Below are positions 41,126 through 49,711 of a stretch of DNA of 49,713 nucleotides, piece by piece. Position 1 is the first letter of the stretch; each line of letters opens with the position of its first letter. The notes beneath the pieces are model-generated. The model ran no database searches and was not told the origin of the DNA. It was given only the letters and a program-made list of their open reading frames with translations. Both the position numbers and the translations under genes were made by a program. Source of the stretch: Selenomonadaceae bacterium (GTDB lineage Bacteria; Bacillota; Negativicutes; Selenomonadales; Selenomonadaceae); NCBI GenBank assembly GCA_017484005.1, contig JAFUTY010000033.1, positions 1 through 49,713 on the forward strand, in the 5' to 3' direction.

Positions 41126-41330
41126 AAAAAGATCCCCTCTTTCAAAAAACTCGTGAAGAAAACATCGATGGATTAACCGAACAATTTCGATTCGAGAAAA
41201 ATTCATTCGTCGCATTAGAAAAAAATCCTTCACTTTTTAAAACGAAATTGAATCCTCGCGCGAGATTCGAAACTGTGATAGGATTCAATAAATTTTTTCA
41301 AATTATTAAAATGAAGGAGGCAGTTTCAAC

Positions 41331-44300
41331 ATGGCGGACTCAAATGAGGCGCGAAGTTTGTTCCTCAAACTCAAAGAGGAGCGAGATCGTGCCAAGATTT
41401 TTCTCAAGAGTTTATCGGATGTTTTGAGCGGAAATGAATTTCTCAAATCTGAACAAACAGTCGATCTTGAGAAATCGCTGAGCTCGATAATTGAAATTCA
41501 AAATGAGCTCGGCAAAATTGATCGTCTCAAGGAAATTTTGGAATTGAACAATTTCAAAAAGCTCGAGGAGGAGATTTCAAAATGGGAGGATGAGCTTGGA
41601 AAATCCAGTTTGCGAGATGTGCTGCTGCGACTTCAGCATTTGGATGTTGCGGGGCAGGATAAGGAGAAGGAATTCTGTGAGCCGCTGAAAAAGCAGGTTG
41701 AAGTTCATTTGAATCGCGAATCGAAAATTCCATTGGCAAAATGGCTTCGTGATGGGCAGAAATTTATCCGGCTCGCAAAATTGATCGAGGATTCTCATTC
41801 TGGAAGTTATGACGATTTCAATCAAGTCACCAAAGATTTCGGCGATAAAATTTCCTTCCTTGTGATGCGCGGAATGATCCAAATTCCGAAAGATGTTCCT
41901 GCGCCTGAACCAATTCAAAAATCAAAACCAGAACCTGAAAAAACTCCCGAGGATTTTGCGAGAGAATTTTCCGAGATCGTTGGAAATGGAATGAAAAAAT
42001 ATGATCTCGACATTCATAAATATTTGCTCGATGAATCTGAAATCCATGTTGAAAAATGTGAGCAGAAAAAGGATTTCACAATCAGCAAGCTCAAGAGCCG
42101 ACTGATCGAAATTTCAATCGCCGGGCGGGAGATCATCAAAAAACTTTTGGAGGATCTCTGTCTTCGAAATGTGACATCTGTCGAATTGTTTGTTGAGCGT
42201 CATAAAACGAATGGAACGCGTCCAGAAATCAAACAGCGTCGCGGAATTTCTGTCGAAAAAATCCTCGATGCGCTGTTCAAATTTGGTTATGTGAATCTTT
42301 GCACATGGCATGGAATCAAATTTTATTACGTGGATTCGAATGAGCGTCAACTTCTCGCGAAAGTTCATGGCAGTATCGATCTGCAGAAAACTGAAACGAG
42401 TGCACCGCTCGATCCAAGACTCGCACAATCTTTCAAATCTCCTGCGCCATCTGAATTTCAAAATTTCGAGGCACTTTCCAATCTGCGCCGATATCTATTG
42501 ATCTTTGCGCTTTGGAAAACTGCAACTCCAGTGATTTCTGAGCATATTCGAATCAGTTCAGACTCACGCGGTGATTGGATTATCGCGAATTATCAGACGC
42601 CGAAAAATTGTCTGGTCTACTTTTTCAATCTCGAATTCACTCACGAGAAATGCTGGACTGAAATTTTCAGATTCAATTACGAGATGCAAAAAGATCTGAT
42701 CAACGCGCATCATGGCAAGATCATTGGAGTTTTTCTTGTCACGACAAAATCTTTCGATGAAACCAAAAATTGGATTCCAATGTTTGAATATCTGATTTCG
42801 AGTCTCGTCAAACGTAAAACTGAAGCACCAATTCCGATTTCGATTTTGACGCTCGATGAAAATTTGAATGGAACGATTTTCGATTCAAAAGGAAATCAAT
42901 CGAAGAATTGGGAGATTCTCGGAAAATCTGAAGTTCGAATCGAGATTCCAGTTGAAGTGACAATCGAGAAAGTCGAGGATCAATCTCAAGATCAAACTCA
43001 ATCTGAAGATCAAAATTCCGGATCGATTTCTGAATCTGTCTCGAAAAGTTTCCAATATATTCCGAACGATGACGCTCCACCAATCGAAGATCCATTTCAA
43101 CTTGCGACGATTGCATTGAGACATGGATTTCGAGCGCAGGCAGTAATCGCGTTGTCAATGCTTTCGGAAGATCAAAAATTCAATCTTGGATTCGATTTCG
43201 CGGGAGATTTTTCGAAAATCAACTTCGATTCGCAAATTGTTTCAATGATTCACAAGATGTTTCAGCGATATCTGCCGGATGATGCTAATTACGCGGAGAA
43301 TGTTTTGCAAGTCGCAATCGCGAATTTCCCGCCCGCGAAATATTCATCGCGACCATTGGAAGACGTCGAGCCGGTCGATCTCAACGATTTTCAAATTCGC
43401 GCCTCGATTCTCAAAGCGGATGAAATGCTCGATAAACTTCAACAAAATACGCGCGATTCGAAACATGCAGATTTCATCCAGGCAATTGTCAGATTGATGA
43501 AATATCGATTTGCCGAGACAACACCGTCAATTTTCAATGCGAATCGATTTTTCGATGGATGTTTGCTCGGTGAGGAGTATCTCGAACTTTCGACGAAAGG
43601 AATTCCGACGATTTTCGATCCGCAGTCAATCTGCAAACAGCTCGATCGTCACATGCGCGGAATCAAGGCAACAGAATCTTTCGAGGACGCAGTGAAAAAA
43701 TCTTACAATCACGCGCTGAAAAATTACGATCTTGGCACGATGAAACTCCTCGCATCCAAATATTCCGCGGAACTCAAGGACGAATTGATCGATTTTGATT
43801 CGAAAGTCGATGGAATTTCAAAACGAATCGGCAAGCAGTTTGAAATCGATCGAATTGAATTCATGGGACAAATCGAGCTTGAATATTCAGAAGGAAAAAT
43901 TGCGACGGTTGAAGATCGAGATTCCGCTAGAGATTTTGTGAATCGAGCGTTCGTTCATTATTCCAAAACGCAGAATGAGGGACTCTTCCGTCGATTGATC
44001 GCTGAAAAATTTCCGCCGTCAAATCCAATCGCGGAGGATGAATCGATTCACAAAAATCAGACGCTCGATAACTTCCTTCATGAATATGGAAATCTGTTTC
44101 GAATTTGCACGCAAGATCCGAGCCGCGAAGTCGAAGTCAAAAATGCAATTTCGCGATTCGAATCGATTCAGCCGCCGGAAGATTTTTCGATTCAAGTGGA
44201 AGATCGCGCGTTGACACTCAATGAACGTCGTGAAATGGCGCGAGATTCAAAATCTGATCCCAAAATGCAAAATGTCTTGGTGATCGATCAAATCGCGGCA

Positions 44301-44930
44301 ATGTATCTCAAAAATTTTTCCGATGATGAATTCGCGTCGAAGATGCTGCAAATCACTCTTCCATTTTCAAATTTCCAGCCCAAGAATTCAGCGACGTTCG
44401 AGGATCTTTTGAATGCAGGATTCGATCTCCCTCAAAAAATTTTAGAGATGATTCAAAATCGGACGTCTGAAATTGAATCTGTCTTGAGCGTTTTCTATCG
44501 GCAATGCATCGAGTCAATTGCCGAGGGATATCGACAGGGAATTTTTCGAACGGTTGATTCGCCGGCGTATAAACTCGATGAAAAATTTTTGAAAATCGCA
44601 ATGGCAGATGGACGATTCAATGATTCAATCGATTCGGCGTTCAGAAAATCTCTCGCGAATGATGGAATTCTCGCGGTGTTTCAATCGGCAGTTTTGATCC
44701 TTTATCGATCGCAAAGAGATCAATTCACGCGAAATCAAATCTCGGAAATTTTCGAGGAATATGCGCTCGACACATCGACAATCGATCTGCAAATTCAAAA
44801 ATTGATCGATCTCAAAATTCTCGAAATCGATGGAGAAAATTATTCGCTGAAAACGTCGCGGAGTTTAGCTGGCGCGGAATCTGAAATCGAGGATTCGCTG
44901 ATGAAATTGACGCTCGAGGGCAGTGAGTGA
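41331..44930 (+). CDS. large uncharacterised protein, first gene of a two-gene unit
   Basis: A 1199-residue protein with no family I recognise, and no signal peptide or membrane helix. Visible parts: an N-terminal Leu/Lys/Glu-rich helical region, probably coiled coil (1-130); a charged linker (PAPEPIQKSKPEPEKTPEDF, ~190-215); a mixed alpha/beta middle with HGKIIGVFLVTTKSFDETKN (~455-480); an acidic Gln/Ser/Asp-rich linker (~550-580); a long helical second half; and a C-terminal segment that looks like a winged helix (FTRNQISEIFEEYALDTSTI, IQKLIDLKILEIDGENYSLK). No nuclease or P-loop motif is evident. AAGGAGG precedes the ATG, and the next gene overlaps its stop. Confidence 0.75.
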   Translation: MADSNEARSLFLKLKEERDRAKIFLKSLSDVLSGNEFLKSEQTVDLEKSLSSIIEIQNELGKIDRLKEILELNNFKKLEEEISKWEDELGKSSLRDVLLRLQHLDVAGQDKEKEFCEPLKKQVEVHLNRESKIPLAKWLRDGQKFIRLAKLIEDSHSGSYDDFNQVTKDFGDKISFLVMRGMIQIPKDVPAPEPIQKSKPEPEKTPEDFAREFSEIVGNGMKKYDLDIHKYLLDESEIHVEKCEQKKDFTISKLKSRLIEISIAGREIIKKLLEDLCLRNVTSVELFVERHKTNGTRPEIKQRRGISVEKILDALFKFGYVNLCTWHGIKFYYVDSNERQLLAKVHGSIDLQKTETSAPLDPRLAQSFKSPAPSEFQNFEALSNLRRYLLIFALWKTATPVISEHIRISSDSRGDWIIANYQTPKNCLVYFFNLEFTHEKCWTEIFRFNYEMQKDLINAHHGKIIGVFLVTTKSFDETKNWIPMFEYLISSLVKRKTEAPIPISILTLDENLNGTIFDSKGNQSKNWEILGKSEVRIEIPVEVTIEKVEDQSQDQTQSEDQNSGSISESVSKSFQYIPNDDAPPIEDPFQLATIALRHGFRAQAVIALSMLSEDQKFNLGFDFAGDFSKINFDSQIVSMIHKMFQRYLPDDANYAENVLQVAIANFPPAKYSSRPLEDVEPVDLNDFQIRASILKADEMLDKLQQNTRDSKHADFIQAIVRLMKYRFAETTPSIFNANRFFDGCLLGEEYLELSTKGIPTIFDPQSICKQLDRHMRGIKATESFEDAVKKSYNHALKNYDLGTMKLLASKYSAELKDELIDFDSKVDGISKRIGKQFEIDRIEFMGQIELEYSEGKIATVEDRDSARDFVNRAFVHYSKTQNEGLFRRLIAEKFPPSNPIAEDESIHKNQTLDNFLHEYGNLFRICTQDPSREVEVKNAISRFESIQPPEDFSIQVEDRALTLNERREMARDSKSDPKMQNVLVIDQIAAMYLKNFSDDEFASKMLQITLPFSNFQPKNSATFEDLLNAGFDLPQKILEMIQNRTSEIESVLSVFYRQCIESIAEGYRQGIFRTVDSPAYKLDEKFLKIAMADGRFNDSIDSAFRKSLANDGILAVFQSAVLILYRSQRDQFTRNQISEIFEEYALDTSTIDLQIQKLIDLKILEIDGENYSLKTSRSLAGAESEIEDSLMKLTLEGSE

Positions 44931-45949
44931 TGTGCGCGCAAATTTATGAATGGTGGCGAAATACTCCTGGCGCGAAAAATTTTTTGCAGGAAGTTGCCAA
45001 AACATCGCGAGCTGGAAAGTCAGCGATAATCGATTTGCCGCGCGAAGATCTCAATGGATTCGTTCGAATTCTGTCAGATTTCATGTCGCTGCAAAATCTG
45101 TCGCCGGCGATTAATGTTTTCGATTCAATGGAAATCGAGCCGCTCGATGTTTTCGATAAAATCGTCGATCAATTCACGACAGATTATCGGCAGGATTTTT
45201 CATCGCCGCCATTTCTCGATTTGTCAAAACAGAATGCTCTCGATGGCAGATTGATTTTCATCCCGATTTCAAATTCAGATCGATTTGCCAGCGTCGTGAA
45301 TGATCTCAATTCAGTTTCGCGAAATTCATTCGGCTCAATCATATTCATCGCGAAACATATAAGACCGAATCTGCAGACTCAAAAAATTCTGATCAAAAAA
45401 TTCATCTCGCCCGTCGATCTCCAATTTTTCACGATTCGACTGTTGCAAGATTCAGATTTGACGCCGATGCAGCAATGGTATACTGCACTTGTCGCAACAA
45501 AACTCGCCATGGAAATTTCGATAAGTGAGACACTTCTTCAAAAATTGTCGCGGGCGGAATTGTATTTCAATGGAAGGCGATTTGCGCATGAATCGATAGG
45601 AAATTCGTTTGATGAGACGGATTTCGATACAATGTTCGACAGAATCATTTGGGAAACTCAAATTCAGCTGATTTTGCCGATTGTTGAGCGTCAGCGTGAG
45701 GAGATCATTTTGCGGAATGAAGATTTTCTCCGGACACTTTTGCCGATTCGCGACGAGTTTGGAAATGAGATGTGGGCACCGCTCGACATGGAATTTCGAA
45801 ATTTGAGATATCACGCGCAGGCAGGATTTTCGCCGGAGGATCGCGATTTGATTGAAATGATGTATGTTGTGCGAAATGAATTGTCGCATTTGAAAATTTT
45901 GCCGCTTGAAAAATTGGAGGCAGTTTTAAAATTGACGAGCTCGATGTAA
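44930..45949 (+). CDS. uncharacterised protein with C-terminal HEPN-like RNxxxH motif
   Basis: A 339-residue protein coupled to the 1199-residue gene by a TGATG overlap. The N-terminus (YEWWRNTPGAKNFLQEVAKT, then SRAGKSAIIDLP) recalls a degenerate nucleotide-binding domain but lacks the first Gly of Walker A. The middle has GRLIFIPISNSDRFA and SIIFIAKHIRPN strands. The last 70 residues are helical and end with VVRNELSHLKILP (Arg at ~315, His at ~320), the spacing of the RX4H catalytic motif of HEPN ribonucleases. HEPN proteins are common in toxin and antiphage systems. The function is therefore a hypothesis. A GTG at 44927 is an alternative start. Its end contains the promoter of tRNA-Arg. 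Confidence 0.72.
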   Translation: MCAQIYEWWRNTPGAKNFLQEVAKTSRAGKSAIIDLPREDLNGFVRILSDFMSLQNLSPAINVFDSMEIEPLDVFDKIVDQFTTDYRQDFSSPPFLDLSKQNALDGRLIFIPISNSDRFASVVNDLNSVSRNSFGSIIFIAKHIRPNLQTQKILIKKFISPVDLQFFTIRLLQDSDLTPMQQWYTALVATKLAMEISISETLLQKLSRAELYFNGRRFAHESIGNSFDETDFDTMFDRIIWETQIQLILPIVERQREEIILRNEDFLRTLLPIRDEFGNEMWAPLDMEFRNLRYHAQAGFSPEDRDLIEMMYVVRNELSHLKILPLEKLEAVLKLTSSM

Positions 45950-45960
45950 GAGTGTAAAAT
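45932..45960 (+). promoter_or_regulatory. promoter of tRNA-Arg (overlaps preceding gene end)
   Basis: TTGACG, 17 bases, TAAAAT, ending 15 bases before the tRNA. The -35 element is inside the last codons of the HEPN-like gene. Confidence 0.7.
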
Positions 45961-45975
45961 TCGGATCGTTGAATT

Positions 45976-46047
45976 GCGCTCGTAGTCCAGTGGATAGGAC
46001 GTAAGCCTCCGGAGCTTGAAGCGTGGGTTCGATTCCCGCCGAGCGCG
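45976..46047 (+). tRNA. tRNA-Arg (anticodon CCG), CCA not encoded
   Basis: Acceptor stem GCGCTCG/CGAGCGC with G73. D arm GTCCAGTGGATAGGAC. Anticodon stem TAAGC/GCTTG (one T-G pair) around CTCCGGA (anticodon CCG). T arm GTGGGTTCGATTCCCGC. The 3' CCA must be added enzymatically. The discriminator G is also the first base of repeat copy E. Confidence 0.93.
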
Positions 46048-46110
46048 AAACGTGACGTTTCATCCACTTTTGTGGCAACGATTCTCACCGATTGCGAACT
46101 TTTCTCGTAA
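46047..46110 (+). repeat. structured interspersed repeat, copy E, abutting tRNA-Arg
   Basis: GAAACGTGACGTTTC (arms GAAACG/CGTTTC, loop TGA) begins at the tRNA discriminator base. It is followed by ATCCACTTTTGTGG (second hairpin CCAC-TTTT-GTGG) and CGATTCTCACCGATTG, matching copies A and B in order and orientation. The rest of the gap to the terminator at 46180 holds only another ATCGATTGTTGC fragment (46146-46157). Confidence 0.75.
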
Positions 46111-46179
46111 ATTTGCAGTTTGATTCATTTTTATGACAACTGAATCAATCGATTGTTGCAAATTTTGAATTCCGGAAAT

Positions 46180-46226
46180 AAAAAAAGATCCATCGATCTA
46201 AGTTGATCGGTGGATCTCTTTTTTTG
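46180..46226. terminator. bidirectional terminator between tRNA-Arg and oadA
   Basis: GATCCATCGATC pairs with GATCGGTGGATC (one T-G pair). An A run lies on the left and T7 on the right, with outer CCGGAA and TTCGG flanks. Confidence 0.85.
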
Positions 46227-46243
46227 TTCGGATTATGAAATTA

Positions 46244-47629
46244 TCAAGCGCGTTTATATGCTGTCACTGGTTGATAATGTTTCTTGAAAAATTCTTCCGC
46301 GACTTGTGGGAATAATGCATAGCTCAAAACATCTTCATCAGTTGGATTCAAGAATCCTTTATCGACGAGCTCCGCTTTGAATTGATCAAATGTTTCAGCC
46401 TTTGCATCTTCAATCGAGCAGTCCTCGATGATTTGATCTTCCGGAATATGCAAAATGCTTGTGAGGAAAGATCTTTCGATTGGAACTGGTGTGCGACCGA
46501 ATTTTCCACGAGCGAGATCTTTGAACTCATTCGGAATCATTTTATAACGCTCGCCAGCAACAACATTCATCGTTGCCATTGTTCCAACAATTTGCGAACT
46601 CGGTGTGACAAGAGGAGGATATCCAACATCGGCTCGAACTTTCGGCATTTCATCGAGCAAATCTTGATATTTATCCTCTGCGCCCATCTCTTTCAACTGA
46701 TTCGCGAGATTCGATAACATTCCGCCCGGAATTTGGAAATCGAGGACGTTTGGATTGATATCGAAATATCCCTTCAAACCAAATTCTTTGATCAATTCCT
46801 GTTTGACGTTCAAGAAATGTTTTGCGATTGGAGTCATTTTTTGACGATCGAGTCCAGTATCGCGATCTTGTCCCTCGAGCATTGCGACGATTGTCTCGGT
46901 GCATGGCTGCGATGTATCGGAAGAGAATGGTGACAGTGCGCAATCGACGATATCAACTCCAGCTTCAATCGCTTTGAGATAGGTTGCATGTCCAAATCCC
47001 GATGTGCAATGTGTGTGAAGTTCAACTGGAATATCGAGCCCAGCTTTCAATTTGCGGACGAGATCATCGGCAACATACGGCTCGAGCAATCCTGACATGT
47101 CTTTGATACAAACTGAATGACAGCCCATCTCCTGCAGCTGTTTTGCCAAATCAACAAACATTTCATTGGTATGCACTGGCGAGATTGTATAAACCAGACA
47201 GCCTTGAACTTCAGGTTTCTCGGGACATTCGAGTGCCGCTTTGATTGCAACTCTCAAATTTCGAACGTCATTGAGCGCGTCGAAAATTCGAAAGACTCCA
47301 ATTCCATGCGCCGATGCTTTTTGAACGAATTTCTCGACAACATCGTTTGAATAATGATTGTAGCCGAGGAGATTTTGTCCGCGAAGCAGCATCTGAATCG
47401 GCGTTTTGAGATTTGCCTTGAGCTTGTCAAGTCTTTCCCATGGATCTTCGTCAAGGAATCGCAAACACGTGTCGAATGTTGCGCCGCCCCATGCCTCGAG
47501 AGCCTTGTATCCAATTGCATCGAGCGCACCGAGCATCGGCTCCATTTGACGATAACGCATTCGAGTTGCGCAAAGCGATTGATGACCGTCGCGAAGAACT
47601 GTTTCCATGATTTGCAGCGGTTTTCCCAT
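46244..47629 (-). CDS. oadA: oxaloacetate decarboxylase alpha / pyruvate carboxylase subunit B-type carboxyltransferase
   Basis: A 461-residue carboxyltransferase with a TIM barrel beginning ETVLRDGHQSLCATRMR (metal-binding Asp). FDALNDVRNLRVAI, the carbamylated Lys in VCIKDMSGLLEPY and the metal His pair in ELHTHCTSGFGHATY follow. The conserved C-terminal domain has VVAGERYKMIPNE and ARGKFGRTPVPI. There is no biotinyl domain (no MKM motif), so the biotin carrier must be a separate protein, as in some Negativicutes OAD or transcarboxylase (5S) complexes; the three possibilities cannot be separated here. It moves carboxyl groups between oxaloacetate/pyruvate and biotin in C4-acid or propionate metabolism. 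AAGGAGAG precedes the ATG. Confidence 0.9.
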   Translation of the reverse strand: MGKPLQIMETVLRDGHQSLCATRMRYRQMEPMLGALDAIGYKALEAWGGATFDTCLRFLDEDPWERLDKLKANLKTPIQMLLRGQNLLGYNHYSNDVVEKFVQKASAHGIGVFRIFDALNDVRNLRVAIKAALECPEKPEVQGCLVYTISPVHTNEMFVDLAKQLQEMGCHSVCIKDMSGLLEPYVADDLVRKLKAGLDIPVELHTHCTSGFGHATYLKAIEAGVDIVDCALSPFSSDTSQPCTETIVAMLEGQDRDTGLDRQKMTPIAKHFLNVKQELIKEFGLKGYFDINPNVLDFQIPGGMLSNLANQLKEMGAEDKYQDLLDEMPKVRADVGYPPLVTPSSQIVGTMATMNVVAGERYKMIPNEFKDLARGKFGRTPVPIERSFLTSILHIPEDQIIEDCSIEDAKAETFDQFKAELVDKGFLNPTDEDVLSYALFPQVAEEFFKKHYQPVTAYKRA

Positions 47630-47672
47630 TGTTTCACTCTCCTTCTGAAAAAAATCACACTTGATTTAGCAA

Positions 47673-47701
47673 ATTATATTTCAATTCAGACTGCGTTTCC
47701 A
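47673..47701 (-). promoter_or_regulatory. promoter of oadA-like gene
   Basis: On the minus strand TGGAAA, 17 bases, then a perfect TATAAT, 44 bases upstream of the ATG. Confidence 0.65.
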
Positions 47702-47710
47702 TGGATTTTT

Positions 47711-49711
47711 TCATTTCCGAATTAAATTTTGATACATCTCGAAAAGTCTCGAGACGATTTCAGATTCAGAAATATTTCGTGGAAATCCATATGCATCGAT
47801 CACTGCTCGATCATTTTCTTCGTGAGCTTTTCTCAAATCGGGCGGCATGAGATTGGGATCATATAATTCAGCGAGACTTGAATTTTTATGATTAGATCTA
47901 GCATCTAAAATTTTTTGAGCTGTAACTTCGATCTTTGGATTGTGATTTGGAAATGGAAAATTGTTGTAGACTATATTCACTGAGTAGATATAGCTAGTTC
48001 CAAGATATCCGGCGATTGATTTCATCCAGATCACATGGATTCGCGATGATAAAACTCCAAATAGCTCGAGAGATCCATTCGGAATGATTCCTATTCGATC
48101 TGTCGCGATTGTTTTAGAATCCAAATATCCAATTGGCATATATTCTCGACGACTCGCTGCGATAAGTGGAATCACAAGAAATCGATCTGGATTCATCTGC
48201 TCGCGAAACAGCCATGGAGTCTTTGCGAGTTCCTGACGATCTTTCGCGCCTTTGAGTCGATCTGCTCTGCATTTTTCAACTCGATCATAAACATTTTTCA
48301 TCGATTTGATCTCGGAAGGTTCAGCATCAACCAACCATAAACAATATCGCGGTTTTCCATGCAAAAATTCTTCCGCACCGATTAATCGCTTGATAAATTT
48401 TTTAGCGCGAGGATCTTTTTCAATAAATGCATCGAGATCTTTTTTCTCAATAATCAAATTTCCACCATCAGCTGGACGATTTCCTACCGTCATTTTTGGA
48501 ACATCCATGACAGAATCTCTTCGACTCTCAATACAAACATTCGGCGCATCCATCAGATAGCCATTGATTCTTGAAACTTCAATTCCATTGAGCAATCTAA
48601 TCTTCCGATCGAATCTCGAAAATCCAACAATCACACAAAAAACTTGAGCCATGAATTTTTTGTTTGGAGACTCATTTTCCCATTTGAACGTTGACCATGC
48701 AAAATTGATCTTTATTCCATCATCGAAAAGATCTTTCCATAGAAATCCAACATGCTCGCCTTGACAGATCGAATTCGTTGATACAAATCCAACTTCAGTT
48801 TTCGAATCTCTTATATATTCGGAAGCCTTTTTGAACCATGCACAGACATAATCCATTTTTCCAGCGGCTCGATATCCCTCGAAAATCTTTTTCATGTCTG
48901 ATTTTTGATCCGGAGTTTGCATCGAATATCCAATATATGGAGGATTTCCCATGATGAAATCGGCGTTCGGAATCACAGATTTCCAATCGATCATCAATGA
49001 ATTTCCCTCGATGATATTTGCATTTCTTTTTAATGGAAGGAAATGATCTCCTCCATTCATTTGATGTTCGGAAATCCAGAGTGCCAATTTTGCAACTTGA
49101 ACCGCCCAATCATTGATCTCGATCCCATAAAAATTCTCGATCGAAACTTGAATCGATCCGCCGATTTTTTTGATGATTCGATCTTCCAATTTCCTCAAAG
49201 ATATAAATGTTTCAGTCAAAAAATTTCCCGAGCCGCATGCAGGATCAAAAAATTTCAATCGAGCGATCTTTTCATGTAATTCATCGAGATTCTCATTGCG
49301 ATCAAACTCTCGATTCAATTCGTCGAGGAACAATGGATCGATCACCTTGTGAATATTCTCCGGAGATGTGTAATGAATCCCGCCGCCTCGACGTGTATTT
49401 TCACTCATTATCGATTCAAAGATTGATCCAAAGATCGTTGGCGAAATCTTTGACCAAATATTTTTCTCGGAAGCATCAATCAATTTATCGATCATTTTTC
49501 GAAAATCAAAATTCCCATCGAGACGATCCAAAATTTCGAGAGATTCTCCTTCGAACAATTCACCATCAACATATGGAAATTTCAACAGTCGAGGATCGAT
49601 CATTCGCGGAAGATCCTTTGTATTGAGTCTCCAAAACAGATTCGCCAGATCATTTTTTACATCTTCCAAAGATTTATCCCGAGACTCTTTCAAGTAATTC
49701 AGAAATGATTT
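47711..49711 (-). CDS. MmeI-like type IIG restriction-modification enzyme, N-terminus beyond window edge
   Basis: At least 666 residues; the frame is open at the right edge (SFLNYLKESRDKS), so the N-terminal part, where MmeI-type enzymes carry their PD-(D/E)XK nuclease, is not visible. Present are the helical spacer (LFWRLNTKDLPRMIDPRLLK, FPYVDGELFEGESLEIL), the methyltransferase domain (GGGIHYTSPENIHKVIDPLF; motif I FFDPACGSGNFLTE; motif IV IMGNPPYIGYSMQ), a target-recognition region from ~340, and the C-terminal YIYSVNIVYNNFPFPNHNPK. A TTG near 49693 is only an internal codon. Such enzymes cut foreign DNA and methylate one adenine of an asymmetric site. A truncated paralogue is at 12315-13868. 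Confidence 0.85.
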   Translation of the reverse strand, partial: KSFLNYLKESRDKSLEDVKNDLANLFWRLNTKDLPRMIDPRLLKFPYVDGELFEGESLEILDRLDGNFDFRKMIDKLIDASEKNIWSKISPTIFGSIFESIMSENTRRGGGIHYTSPENIHKVIDPLFLDELNREFDRNENLDELHEKIARLKFFDPACGSGNFLTETFISLRKLEDRIIKKIGGSIQVSIENFYGIEINDWAVQVAKLALWISEHQMNGGDHFLPLKRNANIIEGNSLMIDWKSVIPNADFIMGNPPYIGYSMQTPDQKSDMKKIFEGYRAAGKMDYVCAWFKKASEYIRDSKTEVGFVSTNSICQGEHVGFLWKDLFDDGIKINFAWSTFKWENESPNKKFMAQVFCVIVGFSRFDRKIRLLNGIEVSRINGYLMDAPNVCIESRRDSVMDVPKMTVGNRPADGGNLIIEKKDLDAFIEKDPRAKKFIKRLIGAEEFLHGKPRYCLWLVDAEPSEIKSMKNVYDRVEKCRADRLKGAKDRQELAKTPWLFREQMNPDRFLVIPLIAASRREYMPIGYLDSKTIATDRIGIIPNGSLELFGVLSSRIHVIWMKSIAGYLGTSYIYSVNIVYNNFPFPNHNPKIEVTAQKILDARSNHKNSSLAELYDPNLMPPDLRKAHEENDRAVIDAYGFPRNISESEIVSRLFEMYQNLIRK

